From Pseudomonas sp. BN417 (GTDB lineage: Bacteria > Pseudomonadota > Gammaproteobacteria > Pseudomonadales > Pseudomonadaceae): a stretch of DNA of 64,000 bases. Within the stretch, counting starts at the first letter, position 1. Each line of letters starts with the position of its first letter. The stretch is from the NCBI RefSeq assembly GCF_029871205.1, contig NZ_SSOJ01000166.1, positions 40,516-104,515 of the forward strand, in the 5' to 3' direction. The position numbers were made by a program, and so were the translations under genes. Under the pieces are notes generated by a model. It searched no databases. It was not told the origin of the DNA and saw only the letters and a list, made by a program, of their open reading frames with translations. Positions 12,177 through 20,910 of the stretch are shown in pieces.

Positions 12177-13025
12177 ATGGATGAAACAACGATCGTCAAT
12201 GTAGGTACCGAGAAGGTCAGCGCGTTCATGACCACCGTCATGCAGTACGCCACCACCTTCGGCATCAAGATCCTCGCGGCCATCGCCTTCTGGGTGATCG
12301 GCCGCTGGCTGATCAACTTCGCGGTAAGCCTGGTCCAGCGTTCCCTGGAGCGGCAGAAGGCGGACCCGACCGTGCTGCGCTATGTCGGCTCCTTCATCAC
12401 CGTGACCCTGAACATCCTGCTGGTGGTGGGCATCCTCGGCTACTTCGGCATCCAGACCACCAGCCTGGCGGCGCTGATCGCGGCGGTCGGCCTGGCCATC
12501 GGCATGGCCTGGTCGGGGCTCCTGGCCAACCTGGCGGCGGGCGGCTTCATCATCGTCCTGCGCCCCTTCAAGGTCGGCGATTTCATCAGCGCGGGAGGGG
12601 TAACGGGGACGGTGAGTGAGATCGGCCTGTTCGGCACCACCATCAACACGCCGGACAACGTGATGACCCTGGTGGGCAACAACAAGATCTTCAGCGACAC
12701 CATCCAGAACTTCAGCCACAACAGCTATCGCCGGGTGGAGCTGAAGGCCCAGCTGTCCGGCGCCGCCGACTATCAGGCCGCCGCGGCGCTGCTCAAGCAG
12801 CGCATCGCCGCCATCCCCAACGTCCTCACCGACCCGCCGGTGGATGTGGAAATCCTCGAGTTCAACCTGGTCGGCCCGGTGCTGGCGGTGCGTCCCTACT
12901 GCCACAACGACAACTACTGGCAGGTGTATTTCGATACCAACCGCACCATCAAGGACGCCCTCGGCACCGACTTCCCCGCGCCCATGCCGGCGCAGACCAT
13001 CATCGTGCAGCAGCCGCAGGGGTAG
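12177..13025 (+). CDS. Small-conductance mechanosensitive channel (MscS family)
   Basis: 282-residue channel, a tension-gated safety valve of the inner membrane. Three membrane helices: about 27-48, 68-88, and the glycine/alanine-rich pore helix about 95-125 (LIAAVGLAIGMAWSGLLANL). The cytoplasmic beta and alpha/beta vestibule follows (about 130-280). Length equals that of E. coli MscS (286). Start ATG 12177 lies 8 nt after CAAGG. The TAG stop is inside GGGTAGCC...GGGCTAC, another GTAG-headed repeat. Convergent with the downstream acetyltransferase gene. Confidence 0.92.
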   Translation: MDETTIVNVGTEKVSAFMTTVMQYATTFGIKILAAIAFWVIGRWLINFAVSLVQRSLERQKADPTVLRYVGSFITVTLNILLVVGILGYFGIQTTSLAALIAAVGLAIGMAWSGLLANLAAGGFIIVLRPFKVGDFISAGGVTGTVSEIGLFGTTINTPDNVMTLVGNNKIFSDTIQNFSHNSYRRVELKAQLSGAADYQAAAALLKQRIAAIPNVLTDPPVDVEILEFNLVGPVLAVRPYCHNDNYWQVYFDTNRTIKDALGTDFPAPMPAQTIIVQQPQG

Positions 13026-13093
13026 CCTGTATCCGGGCTACACCCGAGGCACCGTTTGCCCCCTCTCCCTCCGGGAGAGGGTTGGGGTGAGGG
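13021..13093. repeat. REP-like GTAGCC repeat plus family D repeat
   Basis: GTAGCC-TGTATCCG-GGCTAC hairpin (about 13022-13042), then CCCCTCTCCCTCCGGGAGAGGGTTGGGGTGAGGG (13060-13093, family D). Family D recurs at 26397, 51133, 55726, 55864 and 56004. Confidence 0.7.
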
Positions 13094-13144
13094 AATCCGT
13101 GCCATCGCTGCGGCATTGAAGGGCAGGCCGGCGGCCTGCTTTCT

Positions 13145-13197
13145 GATACCGCATGGGTATCGCTCCGCTCGCGGAACGCCGCCCGACCCATCCTACG
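13145..13197. repeat. Dispersed repeat, family E (inverted copy)
   Basis: ACCGCATGGGTATCGCTCCG...GCCCGACCCATCCTACGG, the reverse-strand counterpart of 4873-4920. The CTAC at its right end is the minus-strand GTAG that provides the stop codon of the acetyltransferase gene. Confidence 0.72.
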
Positions 13198-13636
13198 GTC
13201 TGCGCAGGTGCAGGACGGGAAACGCCTTGCCCAGGGCGTCGACTTCCGAGCGGCCGGCCCGGACGAAGCCCATGCGCAGGAAGAAGCCCACTGCCTGCGG
13301 GTTCTGTTCGTTAACGTCGACCGTCCGGGCCCCACAAGCCAGGGCGTGCTCCATCAGTGCGCGGCCGATGCCCCGGCCATGCTGCGCCGGATCGACGAAG
13401 AGCATGTCCACCCGGTCTCCGGTCGTACCGATGAAACCGGCGATGCGGCCTGCGGCGTCACGCAGGCAGGCGAGCCGCATCGAATCCAGGTAGGCGTCGC
13501 GTACCAGGGGCTTGAAGAACTGGATGTCGTCTTCGCTGAGGAAGTGATGGGTGGCGCGCACCGCGTCCTCCCAGACTTCCACCAGGCGCTGGCGGTCGGC
13601 GGGGGAGAGGGTCTTCAGGGTTTCGATCGTTGTCAT
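13193..13636 (-). CDS. yjaB: GNAT acetyltransferase, YjaB-like
   Basis: 147-residue single-domain GNAT N-acetyltransferase. The acetyl-CoA pyrophosphate loop is QHGRGIGRAL (about 85-95). The segments VRATHHFLSEDDI, DVNEQNPQAVGFF and MGFVRAGRSEVDALGKAFPVLHL closely parallel E. coli YjaB as I recall it. The acceptor substrate is unknown. ATG start 13636. It sits 8 nt downstream of the DCC-family gene on the same strand, so the two are probably co-transcribed. Its TAG stop comes from a repeat. Confidence 0.82.
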   Translation of the reverse strand: MTTIETLKTLSPADRQRLVEVWEDAVRATHHFLSEDDIQFFKPLVRDAYLDSMRLACLRDAAGRIAGFIGTTGDRVDMLFVDPAQHGRGIGRALMEHALACGARTVDVNEQNPQAVGFFLRMGFVRAGRSEVDALGKAFPVLHLRRP

Positions 13637-13643
13637 GATTGGG

Positions 13644-14018
13644 TCACCAGTGGTGCAAGGACTTGTTCCAACGGTAGAGCAGGCGGGCGAAGGCCTTGTA
13701 GGCCAGTTGCGCCAGGCCGTGGATGAGCGGCAGGGAGAACAGCCGGGCCTTCCATTCCTCGCCCGGCGAGTGGCGCCAGAGCACGATGAAGGCGTCCACG
13801 CCCATGCGCTTCACGCCGTGCTCGTCCACCAGGTGCAGGCGTTCGCGGACGTATTCGAGGTTCTCGTCAATTTCACCGACCACGGCGTTGTCCTGGTGGA
13901 TGTCTGCCCATTCCACCTGGCAGGCGGTGGTCTTGCCCTTCTGGCCCTCGATACTGGCTCTGCACACGGGGCAAGCGCTGTTGTAGTAGACCTTGATCCG
14001 CCCGTCGTCGCCTGCCAT
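13644..14018 (-). CDS. DCC family thiol-disulfide oxidoreductase-like protein (DUF393)
   Basis: 124-residue DUF393/DCC protein. The family's N-terminal cysteine pair is present as YNSACPVCR (about residues 12-20), a thioredoxin-like CXXC. The usual leading Asp of the DXXCXXC motif is replaced by Asn (YNSAC). The C-terminal part is helical and hydrophobic. No signal peptide. It lies 10 nt downstream of the DUF3465 gene on the same strand. A redox role is inferred from the family only. Confidence 0.8.
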   Translation of the reverse strand: MAGDDGRIKVYYNSACPVCRASIEGQKGKTTACQVEWADIHQDNAVVGEIDENLEYVRERLHLVDEHGVKRMGVDAFIVLWRHSPGEEWKARLFSLPLIHGLAQLAYKAFARLLYRWNKSLHHW

Positions 14019-14028
14019 GCGCTGCTCC

Positions 14029-14460
14029 CTACTCGTAGGTGCGGCCCTTGTGCTTCAGCCAGCCGCCGACATGGCGGCCGGCCGGATCATGGTGGGTCCA
14101 GTGGATCACGCCGCCCTTGGCGTTCCATTCGTACTCGCCGAAGAAACCCACCTCGTCGCCTTCGCGCAGGCCGTCGATGCGTGGCGCCAGGTCGATATTG
14201 TGCGCCACCAGCAGCGACAGTCCATCGGTGGTGCGCAGGATGAAGCGCTGGTGGCGGCTGCCCTTGAGGTCATCGCGCAGGACCTTGGCCACCACGCCCT
14301 TGCCTTCGATCTGGAGGTCGCTGCGACGCTGCTCGAAGGCCTCGCGAAGCTGGCCATCGGCAGAGGCGTGCTGCTCGGCGGGGGAGAAGAGTTGCGGATT
14401 GCGGTCGTAGACGCCGTAGAGGCCGAGGCCCAGGGCGAGGATGAGGAGGATCTTCTTCAT
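14029..14460 (-). CDS. DUF3465 family exported protein
   Basis: 143 residues with an N-terminal signal anchor (MKKILLILALGLGLYGVYD). The C-terminal two thirds is an OB-fold-like domain of unknown function. The family-typical end WNAKGGVIHWTHHDPAGRHVGGWL is conserved (quoted in part: GGVIHWTHHD). Probably periplasmic or membrane-tethered. First gene of a probable three-gene unit with the DCC and GNAT genes. The upstream region carries the 141-bp nested palindrome at 14497-14637. Confidence 0.82.
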   Translation of the reverse strand: MKKILLILALGLGLYGVYDRNPQLFSPAEQHASADGQLREAFEQRRSDLQIEGKGVVAKVLRDDLKGSRHQRFILRTTDGLSLLVAHNIDLAPRIDGLREGDEVGFFGEYEWNAKGGVIHWTHHDPAGRHVGGWLKHKGRTYE

Positions 14461-14496
14461 GGGGCAGGTCCTTTGCGTGGCCCGGCTGGGAGTCAG

Positions 14497-14637
14497 GATT
14501 CTGTACGAAAACTGCCTGCGCTCGGTGATGCGTCGTTAAAAATCGGTTCGGAATGCTCATTAACAGCTCGTTAACTCCGCTTCCTCACCGATTTTTGCCT
14601 AGCCTGACCGTCGCTCGGCGATTTTTCGTACAGAATC
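14497..14637. repeat. 141-bp nested palindrome, MITE-like
   Basis: Perfect 15-bp terminal inverted repeats (GATTCTGTACGAAAA at 14497-14511, complement at 14623-14637). Nested inside are AAAAATCGGT (14538-14547) with its complement (14587-14596), and TTAAC/GTTAA (14560-14574). All three pairs share the same centre, base 14567. The spacers between arms are not complementary. No clear target duplication flanks it. It could be a mobile-element relic or a large symmetric regulatory site for the DUF3465 operon. Confidence 0.7.
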
Positions 14638-14656
14638 TAGCCGGGCCGGGCGGGGA

Positions 14657-15244
14657 TCAATGAGGCTTGCGATCGACCCATTTCGGGGCGCTGCTGGGGC
14701 GCCAGGCTTCCAGGCGGTCGAGCAAGGTCTCCGGGTGGCCGCCGACCTGCAGCATGCCGCGGTGCTGGTCGCGGACGAAACGCTCTTCCACCAGGTGGTC
14801 GAGGAAATCGGTGAGCTTGTCGTAGAAGCTGTTCACTTCCAGCAGACCCAGCGGCTTGCTGTGGTAGCCGAGCTGGCCCCAGGTCCAGATCTCGAAGAGC
14901 TCTTCCAGTGTGCCGAGGCCGCCGGGCAGGGCGATGAAGGCGTCGGAGAGTTCGGCCATGCGTGCCTTGCGCGCGTGCATGCCATCTACCACTTCCAGGC
15001 GGGTCAGGCCCTTGTGGCCGATTTCGGCGTTCATCAGGCTCTGCGGAATCACCCCGATGACCTCGCCACCGGCGGCCAGGGCCGCATCGGCGACCGTGCC
15101 CATCAGGCCAACCGCACCACCGCCGTAGACCAGGGTGATGCCGCGTTCGGCCAGGGTGTGGCCCAGGAGGGCGGCGGTTTCACGGTAGATCGGCTTGGCG
15201 CCGGGGCTGGCACCGCAGAACACGCAGATGGAACGCAAGGACAT
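14657..15244 (-). CDS. LOG family protein, probable nucleotide 5'-monophosphate phosphoribohydrolase
   Basis: 195-residue Rossmann-like LOG (Lonely Guy) protein. Family members cleave the N-glycosidic bond of cytokinin riboside or purine monophosphates; many were mis-annotated as lysine decarboxylase. The hallmark [12 protein letters not shown] (PGGxGTxxE) is near residue 107, and the catalytic/phosphate motif GGGAVGLMG is near 41. Start ATG 15244 follows AGGAG; the frame is open far upstream but only from here is it conserved. A candidate 21-residue ORF starts about 170 bp upstream on the same strand. Confidence 0.9.
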   Translation of the reverse strand: MSLRSICVFCGASPGAKPIYRETAALLGHTLAERGITLVYGGGAVGLMGTVADAALAAGGEVIGVIPQSLMNAEIGHKGLTRLEVVDGMHARKARMAELSDAFIALPGGLGTLEELFEIWTWGQLGYHSKPLGLLEVNSFYDKLTDFLDHLVEERFVRDQHRGMLQVGGHPETLLDRLEAWRPSSAPKWVDRKPH

Positions 15245-15345
15245 GGGGGACTCCTGGTGCGAAAAAAAGCGCGCAAGAGTACCGGCTTCGCCCTCGGGCT
15301 CCAAGCTGCGTGAATGGTCAGCTTCCGAACGGTAGGACGGCAGGG

Positions 15346-15411
15346 CTATTCGGCGGAAGCGCCACAGGCCCCGGCGGCGTAGGCGGCGAGCAGGCTTTGC
15401 AGGAAGTTCAT
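15346..15411 (-). CDS. Candidate 21-residue small protein
   Basis: Tiny ORF encoding [21 protein letters not shown]. The ATG at 15411 has AAGGAG 7 nt upstream, as good an RBS as any gene in the window. The product is a short amphipathic or hydrophobic helix with one Cys. It lies between lysE and the LOG gene on the same strand, with no other gene in the 254-bp gap. I do not recognise a family. The evidence is the RBS, the position and the plausible peptide; conservation is untested. Confidence 0.45.
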   Translation of the reverse strand: MNFLQSLLAAYAAGACGASAE

Positions 15412-15498
15412 GGCGCATCTCCTTATGGATGAATGGCGCCATGCTAGGGCCGCCTCGCGCGGCCCGCCCGTTGATTGTGTCGATCAGCCCTATAGGGG

Positions 15499-16122
15499 TC
15501 AGGCCAGCTTCAGCAGTTCCGCCGCCGTCATGCCCGAAAGTCCCAGCAGGCACAGGCCGCAGGCGAGGTAGGTGAGGCGGTGCCAGAGGGTGGAGGCGGC
15601 GCGGCGGAACCAGTCCACCAGGCCGGCGCAGATAAAGCACCAGAGCAGCGAGGACAGCATGAAGCCGCCGAAGAAGACCGCCAGGTGCATGGGCGTCGGC
15701 TGCGCTACGCCAACGGCTGCCATGGCACCGCCCATGGCGGCCCAGTAGACGATGTTCTGCGGGTTGGTCAGGGACAGCGCCGCGCCCGAGGCGAAGGCGC
15801 TGCCGCTGGCGCCACCCTCTTCGGTCGAGGGCGGCGGCGGCCGGTGGGCGTCGCGCAGTGACTGCAGCCCGAGCCAGCCGAGGTAGAGGGCGCTGGCGAT
15901 GGTCAGCGGATAGCGCACGGCGGCGCTGTCCAGCAACAGGGCGAGACCCGTGAGGCCAAGCGCGGCCCAGGTGGCGTCGCCCACCAGCGAGCCGATCTGC
16001 ACCATCAGCGCGGGTTGGTAGCCACCCCGCAGGCCGCGTCGCAGGGTTTCGCTGAATACCGCACCGGGCGCGGCGTTGAACACGAAGCCCAGGAGCATCG
16101 CGGCGATGAAGAAGGACAGCAT
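15499..16122 (-). CDS. LysE/RhtB family amino-acid exporter
   Basis: 207-residue inner-membrane protein with about six hydrophobic segments. The N-terminus has the family motif [20 protein letters not shown] (LysE GPxxxxxxxxGxxxG type). A proline/acid loop (about 93-105) precedes the second half, which contains [11 protein letters not shown]. It should export amino acids or related metabolites; the substrate is unknown. It is divergent from azurin, with about 120 bp between the starts. Confidence 0.87.
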   Translation of the reverse strand: MLSFFIAAMLLGFVFNAAPGAVFSETLRRGLRGGYQPALMVQIGSLVGDATWAALGLTGLALLLDSAAVRYPLTIASALYLGWLGLQSLRDAHRPPPPSTEEGGASGSAFASGAALSLTNPQNIVYWAAMGGAMAAVGVAQPTPMHLAVFFGGFMLSSLLWCFICAGLVDWFRRAASTLWHRLTYLACGLCLLGLSGMTAAELLKLA

Positions 16123-16243
16123 GGGGGGGCGAAACTCCTTGTAAACAGGGTTGCGGCCAGTTGCCGCAGGTCATGGGAACTCGCCGGCAAATCGGGCAGT
16201 CTCCCTAGTTGGGCCTTTTGCCCATTCTGCCAAGGAGACTCCC

Positions 16244-16693
16244 ATGATTCGCAAGCTCGTCGTTGCATCCGTGCTGGCCCTGGCCAGTGCACCTCTGCTG
16301 GCTGCTGAATGTACCGTGGATGTGCAAGGCACTGACCAGATGACTTTCGATACGAAGGAAATCAAGGTCAGCAAAAGTTGCAAGACCTTCACCGTGAACC
16401 TCAAGCACTCCGGCAAGCTGGCCAAGAACGTGATGGGCCACAACTGGGTGCTGAGCAAGACCGCCGATGCCCAGCCCATCGCCACCGAAGGCATGACCGC
16501 CGGCCTCGACAAGGACTACCTGAAGGCCGACGACCCCCGCATCATCGCCCACACCAAGATGATCGGCGGTGGCGAGAGCGACAGCGTGACCTTCGAGGTA
16601 TCCAAGCTGGCTGCCGGCGAGAGCTACGAGTTCTTCTGCTCCTTCCCAGGGCACGTGTCGATGATGAAGGGTACCCTGGCCCTGGTCGACTGA
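16244..16693 (+). CDS. azu: Azurin, periplasmic blue copper protein
   Basis: 149-residue precursor with a 20-residue signal peptide (cleavage after APLLA, mature [12 protein letters not shown]). Mature length 129, close to P. aeruginosa azurin (128). All copper ligands are present: Gly45/His46 in MGHNW, Cys112 in FFCSFPGH, His117, and Met121 in VSMMKG. The disulfide cysteines near positions 3 and 26 are also there. It is a periplasmic one-electron carrier. ATG 16244 follows AAGGAG by 6 nt. It is monocistronic, with a terminator downstream. I saw no convincing ANR box. Confidence 0.97.
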   Translation: MIRKLVVASVLALASAPLLAAECTVDVQGTDQMTFDTKEIKVSKSCKTFTVNLKHSGKLAKNVMGHNWVLSKTADAQPIATEGMTAGLDKDYLKADDPRIIAHTKMIGGGESDSVTFEVSKLAAGESYEFFCSFPGHVSMMKGTLALVD

Positions 16694-16709
16694 CCCACAG
16701 GTGGATACG

Positions 16710-16739
16710 AAAAGGCCGCTCCGTGTAGCGGCCTTTTTG
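16710..16739 (+). terminator. Rho-independent terminator of azurin
   Basis: AAAAGGCCGCT-CCGTGT-AGCGGCCTTTTTGT: 11-bp stem, 6-nt loop, U-run. It begins 17 nt after the stop codon. Confidence 0.93.
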
Positions 16740-16835
16740 TTTCTGGAGCAACCGCCGGGTTCATTCCGTTTTTTCCTGAAACCGCGGGGAGTCATTGGAC
16801 TTGCCCCTACGGAAAAACAGCCGGTCGTGATCCTC

Positions 16836-17735
16836 CTACAGCGGTTCCTGATCCATCTGCTCCAGCATCCAGCGCACGAAGTCGCGCACCTTGGGCACTT
16901 CGGCCACGTGCTCAGGGTAGGCCAGGTAGTAGGCGTTGCGGCTGGGCATCGGGTGGTCCCAGGGGATCACCAGCTTGCCTTCGGCCAGTTCCTCTTCCAC
17001 CAGGAAGCGTGGCAGCAGGGCCACGCCGCAGCCGGCCTGGGCGGCACGGATGCACATGTAGGAGGTGTCGAAGCGCGGCCCGTGGTAGCTGTGCTCGGTA
17101 TGCCGGTCCTGGCTCTGGAACCACTCGTGCCAGGCTTCCGGGCGGGTGGCGTTCTGCAGCAGCACCAGCTCGGTGAGCTGGGTCGGCTCGGTGAAGGGCT
17201 GCGTGGGCATCACGCTCGGTGCGCAGACCGGCACCACTTCCTCGCCGAACAGGCGGATGCACTCGGCGCCGGGCAAGGCGCCCTGGCCGAAGAAGAAGGC
17301 CAGGTCGCAGCGGCCCTGGGTCAGGGCGGTGGGCTCCAGCTCGTTGCGCAGGTCCAGGTGAATGTTCGGGTGGCGCAGGCGCCAGCCCTTGAGCCGGGGG
17401 ATCAACCAGCGCGCACCGAAGGTCGGCGGGGTGGCCACCCGCAGCACGTCGGTGTCGCCGCCGTAGGACAGCATGTAGTGGGTGGACATCTCCACCTGGG
17501 TGAGGATCTTGCGCACCTCGGTGAGGTAGAGCGAGCCCGCCGGGGTCAGCTGCAGGCGTCGGCGCACGCGGCGGAACAGCAGGTGCTGGAGCAGTTCCTC
17601 CAGTTGTGCCACCTGTTTGCTCACCGCGCTCTGGGTCAGGGCGAGCTCCTCGGAGGCGCGGGTGAAACTGAGGTGCCGGGCCACCGCCTCGAAGCATTGC
17701 AGGGCGGTGATCGAGGGCATGTGACGTTTCAGCAT
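16836..17735 (-). CDS. amaR: LysR-type regulator of lysine/pipecolate genes (AmaR-like)
   Basis: 299-residue LysR regulator. The winged helix-turn-helix is about 5-65 (ALQCFEAVARHLSFTRASEELALTQSAVSKQV region). The C-terminal effector domain resembles the GcvA/TrpI branch. It is divergent from amaB, the typical arrangement for a LysR protein controlling its neighbour. I start at ATG 17735 (MLKRHMPSITAL); the frame is open 24 codons further up, without a better RBS. It corresponds by position to PAO1 PA4914. The inducer is probably a lysine-pathway intermediate (inferred). Confidence 0.82.
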   Translation of the reverse strand: MLKRHMPSITALQCFEAVARHLSFTRASEELALTQSAVSKQVAQLEELLQHLLFRRVRRRLQLTPAGSLYLTEVRKILTQVEMSTHYMLSYGGDTDVLRVATPPTFGARWLIPRLKGWRLRHPNIHLDLRNELEPTALTQGRCDLAFFFGQGALPGAECIRLFGEEVVPVCAPSVMPTQPFTEPTQLTELVLLQNATRPEAWHEWFQSQDRHTEHSYHGPRFDTSYMCIRAAQAGCGVALLPRFLVEEELAEGKLVIPWDHPMPSRNAYYLAYPEHVAEVPKVRDFVRWMLEQMDQEPL

Positions 17736-17854
17736 CGGTTTTCTCTTGTACGGGCTGATCCATGAATTAACGGAATGATATGTGTCGGAAAGGTCGTTTG
17801 TTGGCAAGCCCTTTTCGCGGCTATTACTGGTGCCATTCCGACTCGGCTTTGATC

Positions 17855-17907
17855 GGTAGGAGCCAGCTTGCTGGCGAATCTTCGCGAGCGAGCTCGCTCC
17901 TACAGGT
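17855..17907. repeat. Pseudomonas REP with GTAGGAGC head
   Basis: GTAGGAGCCAGCTTGCTGGCGAA followed by TCTTCGCGAGCGAGCTCGCTCCTAC. This is a pair of REP units in inverted orientation, a type common in fluorescent pseudomonads. It sits in the amaR-amaB intergenic space, just before the amaB leader. Confidence 0.8.
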
Positions 17908-17939
17908 ATGGAGCCATCATTTTTGTGACAGGAGTTCCC

Positions 17940-19430
17940 ATGGTTACCGCACTGCTTGACCGCCTCGGTGTCAATTCATCCCTCTACCAGCAGGGCGAGC
18001 ACGCCGTCCATTCGCCCATCGACGGCAGCCGCATCGGCACCGTGCGTCTGGAAGGCCGCGCCGAGGTGGAACAGAAAATCGCCCGTGCCGTTGATGCCTT
18101 CGCGGCCTGGCGCAAGGTACCGGCGCCACGCCGTGGCGAGCTGATCCGCCAGTTCGGCGAAGTGCTGCGCCAGCACAAAGCGGAACTGGGCGAACTGGTG
18201 TCCTGGGAAGCCGGCAAGATCACCCAGGAAGGCCTGGGTGAAGTGCAGGAAATGATCGATATCTGCGACTTCGCCGTCGGCCTGTCGCGCCAGCTCTACG
18301 GCCTGACCATCGCCTCCGAGCGCCCTGGCCACCACATGCGCGAGACCTGGCACCCGCTGGGCGTGGTCGGCGTGATCAGCGCCTTCAACTTCCCGGTCGC
18401 GGTCTGGTCCTGGAACGCTGCACTGGCTCTGGTCTGCGGCAACCCGGTGGTGTGGAAACCGTCCGAGAAGACACCGCTCACTGCCCTGGCCTGCCAGGCG
18501 CTGTTCGAGCGCGTGGCGAAGAATTTCAGCGACGCGCCGGCGCATCTCAGCCAAGTGGTGATCGGCGCCCGCGAGGCCGGCGAAGCCCTGGTGGATGATT
18601 CGCGCGTGGCCCTGGTCAGTGCCACCGGCAGCACCCGCATGGGGCGCGAGGTCGGTCCCAAGGTGGCGGCGCGCTTCGGCCGCAGCGTGCTGGAGCTGGG
18701 CGGCAACAATGCGATGATCCTCTCCCCGAGCGCCGACCTCGACCTGGCGGTGCGCGCCATTCTCTTCAGCGCCGTCGGCACCGCCGGCCAGCGCTGCACC
18801 ACCCTGCGCCGGCTGATCGCCCACGAATCGGTGAAGGCCGAGATCGTCGAGCGCCTCAAGGCCGCCTACGCCAAGGTGCGCATCGGTCATCCGCTGGAGG
18901 GCAACCTGGTCGGTCCGCTGATCGACCAGCAGAGCTTCGACGCCATGCAGCGCGCCCTGGAACAGGCCCGCGGCGAAGGCGGCAAGGTCTTCGGCGGCGA
19001 GCGCCAGCTGGCCGCGCAGTTCCCCAGCGCCTACTACGTGTCGCCGGCCATAGTCGAAATGCCGGGGCAGAGCGCCGTGGTCTGCCACGAGACCTTCGCG
19101 CCCATCCTCTACGTGGTCGGCTACAGCGATTTCGCCGACGCCATCCGCCTGAACAACGCGGTGCCCCAGGGGCTGTCTTCCTGCCTTTTCACCACCGACG
19201 TGCGCGAGGCTGAGCTGTTCCAGTCGGCGGTGGGCAGCGACTGCGGTATCGCCAACGTCAATATCGGCCCCAGCGGCGCCGAGATCGGCGGTGCCTTCGG
19301 CGGCGAGAAGGAAACCGGCGGCGGCCGCGAGTCCGGCTCGGACGCCTGGAAGGCCTACATGCGCCGGCAGACCAACACTGTGAACTATTCCCACGAGCTG
19401 CCGCTGGCCCAGGGCATCACCTTCGACTGA
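17940..19430 (+). CDS. amaB: Delta1-piperideine-6-carboxylate / 2-aminoadipate semialdehyde dehydrogenase
   Basis: 496-residue NAD(P)-dependent aldehyde dehydrogenase of the ALDH7 (antiquitin) group. It oxidises the 2-aminoadipate 6-semialdehyde derived from pipecolate. The catalytic Glu is in VLELGGNNA (about residue 252) and the nucleophilic Cys in GQRCTTLRR (about 286). FNFPVAVWSWN and GSTRMGREV are cofactor-binding segments. ATG 17940 follows CAGGAG by 5 nt. I reject the more upstream start, since that would run through a REP. It is followed after 28 nt by amaA, so the two form an operon. Confidence 0.92.
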   Translation: MVTALLDRLGVNSSLYQQGEHAVHSPIDGSRIGTVRLEGRAEVEQKIARAVDAFAAWRKVPAPRRGELIRQFGEVLRQHKAELGELVSWEAGKITQEGLGEVQEMIDICDFAVGLSRQLYGLTIASERPGHHMRETWHPLGVVGVISAFNFPVAVWSWNAALALVCGNPVVWKPSEKTPLTALACQALFERVAKNFSDAPAHLSQVVIGAREAGEALVDDSRVALVSATGSTRMGREVGPKVAARFGRSVLELGGNNAMILSPSADLDLAVRAILFSAVGTAGQRCTTLRRLIAHESVKAEIVERLKAAYAKVRIGHPLEGNLVGPLIDQQSFDAMQRALEQARGEGGKVFGGERQLAAQFPSAYYVSPAIVEMPGQSAVVCHETFAPILYVVGYSDFADAIRLNNAVPQGLSSCLFTTDVREAELFQSAVGSDCGIANVNIGPSGAEIGGAFGGEKETGGGRESGSDAWKAYMRRQTNTVNYSHELPLAQGITFD

Positions 19431-19458
19431 GCGGGTTCCGGCCCTAAGGATTGACCCC

Positions 19459-20742
19459 ATGACCCTGCGCCAGGAATGCCTCTGGGAGTATCTGACGCCC
19501 GAACTGCCGGAAAGCCCCGTGCTGCACGGCGAGGTCAAAGTCGATGTGTGCGTGATCGGGGCCGGTTTCACCGGCCTCTCCGCCGCCCTGCACCTGCTGG
19601 AGGCCGGCAAGCGCGTGTGCCTGCTCGAAGCCCACACGGCCGGGCACGGCGGTTCCGGGCGCAATGTCGGGCTGGTCAACGCCGGCATGTGGATACCGCC
19701 GGACGAGATCGAGGCCGGCCTTGGCCGCCAGGCCGGCGAGCGACTTAATCGGACTCTGGGCGCCGCGCCATCGCTGGTGTTCTCCCTGGTCGACCGTTAC
19801 GACATCGACTGCCAGCTGCGTCGCGAAGGCACCCTGCACATGGCTCACAATGCCCGTGGCCAGGCCGACCTCGCCAGCCGCTGCGAGCAGTGGCAGCGCC
19901 GTGGTGCGCCGGTCGAGCTGCTGACCGGCGCCGCCTGCCGCGAAGCCACCGGTACCGACCGGATCGCCGCCGCGCTGCTCGACCGCCGCGCCGGCACCCT
20001 CAACCCCATGGGCTACACCCGTGGCCTGGCCCGTGCGGTGAAGTATCTCGGCGGCCAGCTCTTCGAACGTTCGCCCGTGCTGCGCCTGGAGCGCCAGGGC
20101 GCCAACTGGTGTGTGGTCAGCGAACACGGTGCGGCCATCGCACCCCAGGTGGTGATCGCCTCCAACGCCTACACCGAGGGTGAGTGGACCGAGCTGCGTC
20201 GTCACTTCTTCCCCGGTTACTACTACCAGGTGGCGTCCACGCCCCTCTCGGGCGAGGCTGCCGCGCGCATCCTGCCGGGCGGGCAGGGCTCCTGGGACAC
20301 TCGCCAGGTGCTCAGCAGCATCCGCCGCGACGCCGATGGCCGCCTGCTGCTCGGCAGCCTGGGCGACGGCTCGCGCAAGCCGGCCTGGTTCCTGCGCGCC
20401 TGGGCCGACCGCATCCAGCGCCACTACTTCCCGTATCTCGGCAAACTGGACTGGGAATTCACCTGGACCGGCCGCATCGATTTCACCCCCGACCACCTGA
20501 TGCGCCTTTACGAACCGGCGCCCGGCCTGCTGGCCTTCACCGGTTACAACGGACGCGGGGTCACCACCGGCAGCGTGGTGGGCAAGGCCTTCGCCGACTA
20601 CCTGCTGAGCGGGGACGAGCAGGCGCTGCCGATGCCGTTCCAGCCCATGCGTGCGGTGGCGGCGGCGGGGCTCAGGAGTTCGCTGTATGAAGCGGGTTTC
20701 TCGCTCTATCACGCAGGGCAATGCCTGCGCGTGGTGATCTAG
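19459..20742 (+). CDS. amaA: FAD-dependent L-pipecolate oxidase
   Basis: 427-residue DAO-type flavoprotein that should oxidise L-pipecolate to delta1-piperideine-6-carboxylate, feeding AmaB. The dinucleotide-binding motif GAGFTGLSAALHLLEAGKRV lies near residue 33, with GGSGRNVGLVNAG following. The C-terminal FAD contact is YNGRGVTTGS. ATG 19459 follows TAAGGA. Cytoplasmic, probably membrane-associated with electrons passing to the respiratory chain (family knowledge). Together with AmaB this completes the route from pipecolate to 2-aminoadipate. Confidence 0.88.
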   Translation: MTLRQECLWEYLTPELPESPVLHGEVKVDVCVIGAGFTGLSAALHLLEAGKRVCLLEAHTAGHGGSGRNVGLVNAGMWIPPDEIEAGLGRQAGERLNRTLGAAPSLVFSLVDRYDIDCQLRREGTLHMAHNARGQADLASRCEQWQRRGAPVELLTGAACREATGTDRIAAALLDRRAGTLNPMGYTRGLARAVKYLGGQLFERSPVLRLERQGANWCVVSEHGAAIAPQVVIASNAYTEGEWTELRRHFFPGYYYQVASTPLSGEAAARILPGGQGSWDTRQVLSSIRRDADGRLLLGSLGDGSRKPAWFLRAWADRIQRHYFPYLGKLDWEFTWTGRIDFTPDHLMRLYEPAPGLLAFTGYNGRGVTTGSVVGKAFADYLLSGDEQALPMPFQPMRAVAAAGLRSSLYEAGFSLYHAGQCLRVVI

Positions 20743-20759
20743 CAGGAAGGGGAGGATGG

Positions 20760-20846
20760 CGTAGGGTGGGCCACGCTTCACCGGTCCACCATGGACGTTC
20801 GGGCCAGCATCGAATGGTGGAAATGAAAAGCGATTTCCACCCTACG
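20760..20846. repeat. REP pair, family B
   Basis: CGTAGGGTGGGCCACGCTTCA...AAGCGATTTCCACCCTACG: two inverted GTAGGGTGG units about 87 bp apart end to end. Other copies: 33669-33754, 40026-40111, 44506-44580, 53459-53526. It occupies the first part of the 505-bp gap after amaA; the rest is the control region of the ABC transporter. Confidence 0.8.
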
Positions 20847-20910
20847 AAAAGGCGTCATGCAGTGGGCGCCGGTTATTGAGCACGTGATGAAGATCGCAAA
20901 AAAGTTGTGC

